Assembly (NCBI GenBank): GCA_016934535.1
Contig: JAFGSQ010000063.1
Coordinates: 1 to 7,496 of the forward strand
Direction: 5' to 3'
Length of the DNA stretch: 7,496 nucleotides
DNA from: a candidate division WOR-3 bacterium
GTDB taxonomy: Bacteria > SDB-A
The notes under the pieces were generated by a model. It ran no database searches and was not told the DNA's origin. It was given only the letters and a program-made list of their open reading frames with translations. The translations under genes were made by a program, and so were the position numbers. Below are positions 1 through 4,703 of this stretch, piece after piece; position 1 is the first letter of the stretch; every line of letters begins with the position of its first letter.

Positions 1-576
1 CCAGTATCTTTTATCGTGAGAGGCTTCTCCTTCGTCATTCATCGTAATTCTGAAAACGTCTCCCGCGTTTATCAACGGAGATATGACAGGATCCGTTTCG
101 AAATTTTTTACAGTTGCTAAAACGCCTGTTGAGACATTGAAAGTCATTATTTTATATTCATCAATTCCCCAGATTATCTGATCGTTCTGATCGTCCCATC
201 TGGGTTCGCTCAGGGGGCAGTGATTCAGAAAATTTGAGGCGGCATTGAAAGGTCTTGAGGAAGTGGAATAGACGTTCCAAAGAGCTTCGGGATCGAGTAT
301 TACGGCTGATTTTGAAATATTGAAAGGATCGAATCTCGAATATTCGTGCCTGCCCTTTATTCCGTCTATCTGAGTCGACCTGATTTGAATCGTTCCGAAA
401 TGATAATCTACTATGGTTTCGCCAACAGAAGGACAGGGTCTAGATATTAAATAGTGAGGCGCGTTTGTTCCCGACAAAGGATCCGGGACTTCTACGAATC
501 TGAATGTGTCCGGATAATCTACAGCAAAAATTGAAATCGACGAGAAAATCAGGCAGAAGACAATAAAAGACTTCAT
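1..576 (-). CDS. Secreted protein with beta-propeller-like segment (3' end outside window)
   Basis: The frame is open from an ATG at 576-574 through 192 codons to the left edge with no stop, so the C-terminal part is missing. The start is preceded by a strong Shine-Dalgarno (GGGAGGG, about 4-5 bases upstream). The N-terminus is a typical signal peptide: MKSF, a hydrophobic stretch, then a likely cleavage after IFA near residue 18, giving a mature protein starting VDYPD. Residues about 130-192 contain WDDQNDQIIWGIDE, then FNVSTG, and the end of the window reads DEGEASHDKRYW. That resembles TolB/WD40-like beta-propeller blades, which often carry an EGxxSxDGRYW element (family knowledge). I do not recognise a specific family. 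The product is probably exported to the periplasm or outside. It is transcribed divergently from the arsR-like gene and shares its upstream region. Confidence 0.8.
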   Translation of the reverse strand, partial: MKSFIVFCLIFSSISIFAVDYPDTFRFVEVPDPLSGTNAPHYLISRPCPSVGETIVDYHFGTIQIRSTQIDGIKGRHEYSRFDPFNISKSAVILDPEALWNVYSTSSRPFNAASNFLNHCPLSEPRWDDQNDQIIWGIDEYKIMTFNVSTGVLATVKNFETDPVISPLINAGDVFRITMNDEGEASHDKRYW

Positions 577-664
577 AATGCCCTCCCGTTGCTGTAATAT
601 TTATAAAACGTCACCCCCCCGTCCCCGCTTATATTTCTTCTTTTTTCTTGTTTTATATCTTTTA

Positions 665-694
665 TATATAGGATTTGACAACGTTTATTTTCAA
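665..694 (-). promoter_or_regulatory. Possible leftward promoter for the secreted-protein gene
   Basis: Read on the minus strand there is TTGAAA (694-689), an 18-base spacer, then TATATA (670-665). Transcription would start near 658 and leave a leader of about 80 bases before the ATG at 576. The whole intergenic stretch is very AT-rich, so chance matches are expected; this is a weak call. Confidence 0.3.
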
Positions 695-748
695 ATTTTT
701 CTTGCAATTGCTCTTTTTGATTTCTTTTCGTTTAAGAATTTATAGCTC

Positions 749-777
749 TTGACATTATGCGAATATTTGCATATATA
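749..777 (+). promoter_or_regulatory. Sigma-70-like promoter of the arsR-permease-arsEGF operon
   Basis: A perfect TTGACA (749-754) is followed by an exact 17-base spacer and TATATA (772-777), which predicts a transcript start near 784. The spacer contains an 18-base near-palindrome (separate entry), so a bound repressor would cover the -35/-10 interval, as expected for an autoregulated ArsR operon. The promoter overlaps the ATG at 757, which argues for the in-frame GTG at 784. A weaker upstream alternative is TTGATT (717-722), 18 bases, TATAGC (741-746). Confidence 0.6.
756..773 (+). promoter_or_regulatory. Probable ArsR operator (near-perfect inverted repeat)
   Basis: The 18 bases TATGCGAATATTTGCATA form a palindrome centred between 764 and 765. 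Eight of nine base pairs match; only 761/768 mismatch. An AT-rich palindrome with ATGC/GCAT arms between -35 and -10 is the usual placement for ArsR/SmtB repressor sites. The palindrome is read directly; its use by the adjacent repressor is inferred from position. Confidence 0.55.
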
Positions 778-1089
778 CAATTTGTGAAATACGAAGAAGC
801 TAAAACTCTCTCCGCAATACTCAAAGCACTTTCTCATCCTGTGCGAATTCTCATAATCTCGGAACTCAGAGAAAAAGACAAAACAGCCGGTGAACTCAAC
901 GGCATCGCTAAAATAGACCAGTCGGGTATATCGAGGCACCTTTCTCAACTCAAAGCCGCAGGAATAATTACGGACGCAAGAATCGGCAATCACATTTACT
1001 ATCATCTTCAGAATTCGTGCATTCTAAAAGCTTTAGAATGTTCCATAGAAGTCCACAAAAACGTCCAGAAATGCAGTGTAAAGTTTTAA
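757..1089 (+). CDS. arsR: ArsR/SmtB-family metalloregulatory repressor
   Basis: Small winged-helix repressor (110 aa from ATG 757). The N-terminal helix ends in ILKALSHPVRILII, a hallmark of ArsR proteins. The recognition helix follows around residues 54-68 (DQSGISRHLSQLKAAG), then the beta-wing (IITDARIGNHIYYHL, 70-84). It presumably represses its own operon until a thiophilic ligand such as a trivalent arsenical binds. The classical ELCVCD metal motif is absent from the helix before the recognition helix. Cysteines sit instead at 88, 95 and 106 in the C-terminal helix, suggesting a differently placed ligand site (inference). Start: coordinates give the longest frame. ATG 757 has no Shine-Dalgarno and lies inside the predicted promoter and operator. 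GTG 784, also without one but at the predicted transcript start, would give a 101-aa protein from a nearly leaderless message and is my preferred start. It is first in the operon; the permease begins 18 bases downstream. Confidence 0.92.
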   Translation: MRIFAYIQFVKYEEAKTLSAILKALSHPVRILIISELREKDKTAGELNGIAKIDQSGISRHLSQLKAAGIITDARIGNHIYYHLQNSCILKALECSIEVHKNVQKCSVKF

Positions 1090-1107
1090 CAGAGGAAAGA
1101 AAAAAAT

Positions 1108-2490
1108 ATGATTGACAGGAAAGAGATAAAAATATTCTTGCTTCTTACAGGAATGTTTTTACTGTTCTATTTTCTTCCAGTCTCAAATCAGAGGTTTCAG
1201 AGTGCCGTCATCCAGTCAACAATCCTAGTAAAATGGTACGCGAGAGAACACGTTCTTCTTTGCCTCATCCCCGCTTTTTTCATAGCCGGAGCAATAGCAG
1301 TATTTGTCAGCCAGAATGCCGTCATGAAATATTTCGGAGCCAAAGCCAACAAAATATTATCTTACGGAGTCGCTTCCGTCTCAGGTACAATCCTTGCCGT
1401 ATGTTCGTGCACTGTCCTTCCTCTTTTCGGAAGCATATACATGAGAGGAGCGGGAATAGGCCCGGCCACCGCTTTTTTGTATTCAGGGCCTGCAATAAAC
1501 GTCCTTGCCATAATTCTCACGGCGAGAATTTTGGGCGCTCCCCTGGGGATAGCAAGAGCCGCAGGCGCTGTCTCTTTCAGCGTTATCATAGGCCTTCTAA
1601 TGCATGTTTTCTTTTATAAAGAGGAAAAAGCAAAAGAAAACAGTAAAGCAGAAGTATTCATGCCGGAAGACGACGAGAAAAAAAATCCTCTCTGGCAGAT
1701 CGGACTTCAGTTCGCGGCCATGGTCGGAATTCTAGTCTTTGCTAATATCGCCGAGCCGAAGATACCTTCGGGTCCATGGTTTTTTATTTTCAGATTCAAA
1801 TGGCATATCGTGGCTTTTTTATTTCTTTTCTTTTTGATGTTAGTCAAATTTATGTTCAAAGTAAAATTTATTTACATGTTGCTGTCATTGATCCCGCCAT
1901 TTATCGCCTTTCTTGTTTTTTCTTCGAATCCTTTGGCTGTTTTTTCCACAGGGGTTTTATCAATAGTCATTTTGACGTTTACAAAAAACAAAGAGCTTTC
2001 AGCTTGGAGAGAACAGACCTGGGGTTTTGCCAAGCAGATATTGCCGCTCCTTCTAATAGGAGTTCTCGCCGCGGGATTTTTTTTAGGGACTTCGGAAAAC
2101 AATGATTCCGGAATAATCCCGAACTCATGGATAGAAGCCCTTGTCGGAGACTCGCCATCAGCCCTTTTCACGCTTCTCGGAAAAGATCCGTCTTCTGCAC
2201 CGGGGTTTCTCGTTTCTTTATGGCCCTTGTGGACGAATTTTTTTGCATCACTGGCAGGAGCTCTCATGTATTTCGCAACGCTCACTGAAGTTCCCATTCT
2301 CAAGGGACTGATAGACAGCGGTATGGGAAAAGGACCTTCTCTCTCCCTGCTTCTGGCCGGACCTGCACTTTCTCTGCCTAATATGCTCGTAATAAATTCA
2401 ATTCTCGGAGCAAAAAAAACTCTTACGTTCATTTCTCTCGTTGTGGTTCTTTCAACCATTGCCGGCCTCGTTTTCGGAGCATTTTTCTAA
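1108..2490 (+). CDS. arsP: ArsP/DUF318-family permease (PF03773 type), probable organoarsenical or metal exporter
   Basis: A 460-aa polytopic membrane protein. Family signatures occur as two half-repeats. The first half has VCSCTVLPLFGSIYMRGAG (98-116; cysteines 99 and 101) and YSGPAINVLAI (125-135). The second has LTEVPILKGLIDSGMGKGP (392-410) and LLAGPALSLPNMLVI (415-429). ArsP of Campylobacter exports trivalent organoarsenicals, and the related SO_0444 group exports Cu/Zn and uses a CSC motif (family knowledge). This protein is longer than compact ArsP (a bit over 300 aa). Between the halves lies a charged cytosolic linker (about 171-194, KEEKAKENSK...) and several extra hydrophobic segments (about 200-290). 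A GAGGA ribosome site lies at 1092-1096. Placement after arsR and before arsEGF-like genes favours an arsenical substrate, but this is inference; a heavy-metal role is the main alternative. The symbol is by family only. Confidence 0.82.
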   Translation: MIDRKEIKIFLLLTGMFLLFYFLPVSNQRFQSAVIQSTILVKWYAREHVLLCLIPAFFIAGAIAVFVSQNAVMKYFGAKANKILSYGVASVSGTILAVCSCTVLPLFGSIYMRGAGIGPATAFLYSGPAINVLAIILTARILGAPLGIARAAGAVSFSVIIGLLMHVFFYKEEKAKENSKAEVFMPEDDEKKNPLWQIGLQFAAMVGILVFANIAEPKIPSGPWFFIFRFKWHIVAFLFLFFLMLVKFMFKVKFIYMLLSLIPPFIAFLVFSSNPLAVFSTGVLSIVILTFTKNKELSAWREQTWGFAKQILPLLLIGVLAAGFFLGTSENNDSGIIPNSWIEALVGDSPSALFTLLGKDPSSAPGFLVSLWPLWTNFFASLAGALMYFATLTEVPILKGLIDSGMGKGPSLSLLLAGPALSLPNMLVINSILGAKKTLTFISLVVVLSTIAGLVFGAFF

Positions 2491-2494
2491 AAAA

Positions 2495-2499
2495 AGGAG
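2495..2499 (+). promoter_or_regulatory. Ribosome binding site of the Trx_3 gene
   Basis: AGGAG lies five bases before ATG 2505, in the 14-base gap after the permease stop. It fixes the start of the small redox protein, ruling out any longer form. Confidence 0.75.
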
Positions 2500-2504
2500 A
2501 CCAA

Positions 2505-2738
2505 ATGAAACTGATTCAGATACTCGGGACCGGATGCCCTAAGTGCAAACAACTGTATGCAAACACCGAAGAGGCTGTTAAATCATCGGGTATTGAGGCG
2601 AAAATAGAAAAGGTCGAAAAAATACAGGAAATTATGAAATTCAACGTAATGATAACTCCCGCTCTTGTCGTAGACGGAGTTGTAAAAAGCGCCGGAAAAG
2701 TTTTGAGCAAGGATGAAATCCTGAAAATAATTATATAA
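2505..2738 (+). CDS. Small Trx_3-type thioredoxin-like protein (TM0996/MTH895 group, redox-active disulfide protein)
   Basis: A 77-aa soluble cytosolic protein that is a complete minimal thioredoxin fold: first strand MKLIQILG, active site GTGCPKC (Cys11, Cys14), helix to about residue 28, then MITPALVVDG (49-58) with the cis-proline at 52, and a short C-terminal helix (KVLSKDEILKIII). This matches the Trx_3 (PF13192) family in size and motif order. Members often sit beside DUF318/ArsP permeases, where they are thought to reduce or hand over a thiol-bound substrate (established association, mechanism unproven). No signal peptide is present, so it should face the cytosol. It sits 14 bases after the permease and 10 bases before the anchored thioredoxin, so all are probably co-transcribed. 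Possible roles are cytosolic electron donor to the CcdA-like protein or ligand chaperone for the permease. Confidence 0.88.
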   Translation: MKLIQILGTGCPKCKQLYANTEEAVKSSGIEAKIEKVEKIQEIMKFNVMITPALVVDGVVKSAGKVLSKDEILKIII

Positions 2739-2739
2739 C

Positions 2740-2743
2740 GGAG
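2740..2743 (+). promoter_or_regulatory. Ribosome binding site of the arsE-like gene
   Basis: GGAG lies five bases before ATG 2749, in the 10-base gap after the Trx_3 stop. It supports ATG 2749 as the start and so the presence of the N-terminal membrane anchor. Confidence 0.7.
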
Positions 2744-2748
2744 AATCC

Positions 2749-3189
2749 ATGAAATTATTAATAAGAATCATTGTAATTACAGTTTTGGCGGCTTTGATTT
2801 TTCTCGCTATTATTTTCGGAAAAAACAGTGCACCAAATGCAAATCAACCTGATTCAGTTGAAGACTCTTCTTCCGTAAATCAGAACTCCCTGTCGGATTC
2901 CTTGCCTGTTCTGATAGAATTCGGCTCGTTATCCTGTGTTCCCTGCAAAATGATGGTTCCGGAGCTGGACAAGATGAGAAGCGTTTGCGCAGGAAAACTG
3001 AACGTTCTTTTCGTGGATGTCTATCAGAATCCTGAAGATGCAGACCGCAGAAACATCAGAGTCATACCCACGCAGGTCTTTCTGTCCGAAACGGGAGAAG
3101 AGCTTTTCAGACATCAGGGATTTTTTTCGGCTGAAGATATGCTTGATAAGTGGAAAGAGCTTGGTTACGTTTTCGAAGAGGAAAATTGA
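2749..3189 (+). CDS. arsE: Membrane-anchored extracytoplasmic thioredoxin, ArsE-like
   Basis: A 146-aa protein. Residues about 3-23 form a single hydrophobic anchor or uncleaved signal (MKLLIRIIVI...). A polar low-complexity linker follows (24-50, rich in S, N, D, P), then a thioredoxin domain with LIEFGSLSCVPCKMMVPELDKM around the CVPC site (Cys63, Cys66), the VFVDV-like strand (LFVDVY) and cis-proline in RVIPTQ (Pro107). A further cysteine lies at 80. The anchor places the domain on the outer face of the inner membrane. In arsEFG clusters described in Shewanella, a thioredoxin-like ArsE works with ArsF in reducing nitro-aromatic arsenicals (recalled family knowledge); gene order here (E, G, F) fits that module. 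Its TGA stop overlaps the proposed TTG start of the next gene. A general TlpA/ResA-type thioredoxin partnered with a CcdA protein is the more conservative reading. Confidence 0.82.
   Translation: MKLLIRIIVITVLAALIFLAIIFGKNSAPNANQPDSVEDSSSVNQNSLSDSLPVLIEFGSLSCVPCKMMVPELDKMRSVCAGKLNVLFVDVYQNPEDADRRNIRVIPTQVFLSETGEELFRHQGFFSAEDMLDKWKELGYVFEEEN
3177..3188 (+). promoter_or_regulatory. Ribosome binding site and TTG start overlapping the arsE stop
   Basis: AGAGGA (3177-3182) lies three bases before TTG 3186-3188, which overlaps the TGA stop of the upstream gene at 3187-3189. The overlap would couple translation of the two genes. The spacing is short, so the alternative ATG at 3228, which has no visible ribosome site, stays open. 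Confidence 0.45.
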
Positions 3190-3893
3190 GCTTTTTACAG
3201 CCGCTGTTCACTTTTCTGACTAAAACTATGGAAGAGCCTTCATGGCTCTCACTCGTCTTCTCTTTTATCTGGGGAATCCTTAGCGTAATTTTAAGCCCCT
3301 GTCATCTGGCTGGAATACCTTTAATTGTGGGATTCATGTCGGGACAGGGAAAAGTCTCAAACAAGAAAGCACTCACGATTTCCATTTCATTCACCGCGGG
3401 ACTGCTTCTCACTTTCGCAATAATCGGAATCTCAACTGCCGTGACCGGAAGAATGCTCGGAAACGCCGGCCCTCTCTTAAATTACATTGTAGCCGGAGTT
3501 TTTTTTCTGACGGGTCTCAATCTCCTCGGCATAATTCCTCTTCCATTTGCCGGCAGGGGAATGTCTGACATGAAGAAAAAAGGAGTTTTGGGCGCTCTTG
3601 TTCTCGGGCTCATTTTCGGAGCGGCTCTCGGCCCATGCACGTTCGCATTCATGGCTCCGGTATTGGGAGCCACGCTACAGGCGGCCAATATTAATTTTAT
3701 ACTCTCGGTTCTCATTCTCCTTTTCTTCGGTCTCGGACACGGTATGGTTTTTGTGTTTGCCGGAACAGCGTCTGAGATTATAGAAAATTATCTCAAATGG
3801 AACGAAAAGACAAAATCACTTACAGTTGTTAAATCCTTTTGCGGCGTATTGATAGTACTCGCAGGTCTGTGGATGGTGTATTCCGCACACTGA
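3186..3893 (+). CDS. arsG: CcdA/DsbD-like membrane protein, ArsG-family (aromatic aminoarsenical efflux / transmembrane thiol carrier)
   Basis: A 235-aa polytopic protein, by eye about six membrane segments, typical for CcdA. The two diagnostic cysteines lie in the two half-repeats: LSPCHLAGIP (Cys39) and LGPCTFAFMAP (Cys151), numbered from TTG 3186; Cys219 is extra. In CcdA/DsbD proteins the pair carries electrons from cytosolic thioredoxin to extracytoplasmic thiols. The ArsG branch has been described as an efflux permease for trivalent aromatic aminoarsenicals in the arsEFG system (recalled knowledge). Flanking genes encode an anchored thioredoxin and an exported CxxC protein, so both roles are plausible. 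The start is uncertain: TTG 3186 has a ribosome site and overlaps the upstream stop, while ATG 3228 gives 221 aa starting MEEPSW, also typical. The frame also extends to an ATG at 3150 inside arsE, which I consider unlikely. Confidence 0.85.
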   Translation: MSFLQPLFTFLTKTMEEPSWLSLVFSFIWGILSVILSPCHLAGIPLIVGFMSGQGKVSNKKALTISISFTAGLLLTFAIIGISTAVTGRMLGNAGPLLNYIVAGVFFLTGLNLLGIIPLPFAGRGMSDMKKKGVLGALVLGLIFGAALGPCTFAFMAPVLGATLQAANINFILSVLILLFFGLGHGMVFVFAGTASEIIENYLKWNEKTKSLTVVKSFCGVLIVLAGLWMVYSAH

Positions 3894-3898
3894 TTTCT

Positions 3899-4336
3899 AT
3901 GAATAAATTTCTCATTCTTTTGCTTTCACTTTTTTTATTATCGGATCTCATCGCCAATGATTCAGACCCGTCATGGTTTGAAAAATATTTTCCGTCTGAT
4001 TCCTGGGAATCAAAAGCGGTGATTATGTATTTTCACAGAAACATAAGATGCATCGAATGCCTCGAAACAGAAGAGATTCTGAAGGTGTTTGCAGAAAAAT
4101 TCAACATGGAAGAATCTTGCAGAGTCGTAGTATTTGTATCATTGAACCTGGACTCGCTGGAAAACATAATTTTTGGAAAAACCTCGGTTATCTCTCAAAA
4201 CACTGTAATTTTGTCTGTCAAAAATTCTTCAGGAAACCTGATGCTTAAAACTTTTCAGGACGTTGTTCTATACCGAGACAGTTCAAATCATTTTTTGGAC
4301 ACTCTAGGTTCGAAGCTTAAGGAAATGTTAAATTAA
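3899..4336 (+). CDS. arsF: Exported CxxC protein, ArsF-like (nitrophenyl-arsenical reductase subunit family)
   Basis: A 145-aa protein from ATG 3899, five bases after the arsG-like stop. The N-terminus MNKFLILLLSLFLLSDLIAND is a signal peptide with probable signal peptidase I cleavage after LIA (residue 19). There is no lipobox cysteine. The key segment VIMYFHRNIRCIEC (41-54) followed by a helix (LETEEILKVFAEKF) matches the ArsF pattern, tyrosine/phenylalanine-phenylalanine-histidine then RCxxC and a glutamate-rich helix. Further on, SLNLDSLENI (81-90) and NTVILSVKNSSGN (101-113) match its thioredoxin-like core. Cysteines are 51, 54 and 74. In the arsEFG system ArsF acts with ArsE in nitroarsenical reduction (recalled). 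There is no visible ribosome site, so translation is probably coupled to arsG. The frame extends upstream to a TTG at 3839 inside arsG, rejected because it would bury the signal peptide. It is the last gene of the operon. Confidence 0.78.
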   Translation: MNKFLILLLSLFLLSDLIANDSDPSWFEKYFPSDSWESKAVIMYFHRNIRCIECLETEEILKVFAEKFNMEESCRVVVFVSLNLDSLENIIFGKTSVISQNTVILSVKNSSGNLMLKTFQDVVLYRDSSNHFLDTLGSKLKEMLN

Positions 4337-4337
4337 C

Positions 4338-4673
4338 TCATCCCTTTTTGTTTGAACTTTTCCTGCCAATTGTAACTGATGCAATTTCAGTACTGTCACC
4401 CTTCTCAATAAGTTCCAATTCCCCTAAAAATTCGACATTCGCGCCTTCCTCTATGAGCATTCCGCCCTTAATGACAACCTTGGCATTTTTCCCAAAAGAT
4501 ACATCCGCTCCTTTTTTAATAACAACGCTGGGTTTGTTCTCTTTCCTGCTGTCGAATTTTATCCTGTAAAGTGTTTTGCAGTGCGAGCATCTCAAGCGAT
4601 TGAATTCTTCTTTTATGAAATCGGTTGATCCGCACTGGGTACATTGATATTTTTCTGTTTTCTTTTCAGTCAT
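4338..4673 (-). CDS. Small zinc-ribbon protein with beta-repeat tail
   Basis: A 111-aa soluble protein starting at ATG 4673-4671 (MTEKKTEKYQ). That start has AAGGAG about ten bases upstream. An ATG 24 bases further upstream is in frame but would place this ribosome site inside the gene, so it is rejected. Residues 9-40 are a zinc ribbon: CTQC (11, 14) and CSHC (29, 32), probably binding one zinc. Residues 49-101 are short alternating strands with glycines: SVVIKKGADVSFGKN, AKVVIKGG, MLIEEGANVEF, LGELELIEKG. This looks like a small right-handed beta-solenoid or bactofilin-like stack. I do not recognise the family and assign no function. It is last in the minus-strand cluster, 30 bases after the MFS gene, and its stop lies one base from the stop of the convergent arsF-like gene. 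Confidence 0.82.
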   Translation of the reverse strand: MTEKKTEKYQCTQCGSTDFIKEEFNRLRCSHCKTLYRIKFDSRKENKPSVVIKKGADVSFGKNAKVVIKGGMLIEEGANVEFLGELELIEKGDSTEIASVTIGRKSSNKKG

Positions 4674-4682
4674 GGTGATTTT

Positions 4683-4688
4683 TCTCCT
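4683..4688 (-). promoter_or_regulatory. Ribosome binding site deciding the start of the zinc-ribbon gene
   Basis: Read on the minus strand, AAGGAG lies about ten bases before ATG 4673-4671 in the 30-base gap after the MFS stop. It lies downstream of the alternative ATG at 4697, so it selects the shorter 111-aa form. Confidence 0.65.
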
Positions 4689-4703
4689 TAAATCCATTAA
4701 TAG

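Noticed and set aside
614-620. Run of seven C in the intergenic region as a phase-variable tract
   Set aside because: It is short, outside the proposed promoter elements, and nothing shows variability; a larger sample of genomes would be needed.
675-703. TTGACA at 675-680 as the arsR promoter -35
   Set aside because: At 17 bases downstream the sequence is TTTCTT, not a usable -10; the TTGACA at 749 has a much better partner.
691-1005. Minus-strand open frame of 104 codons opposite arsR
   Set aside because: Its composition is shadow-like, it overlaps a clear ArsR gene and its promoter, and it has no recognisable domain.
1872-2459. Minus-strand open frame of 195 codons inside the permease gene
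   Set aside because: It is antisense to well-conserved permease motifs, is rich in charged residues without pattern, and has no ribosome site; it is a shadow of the permease codon bias.
2749-4336. A cytochrome c maturation (CcdA/ResA) cluster
   Set aside because: No heme-handling motifs or other ccm/res genes are present, and the last protein fits the ArsF pattern; the ArsR and ArsP-type context favours arsenicals.
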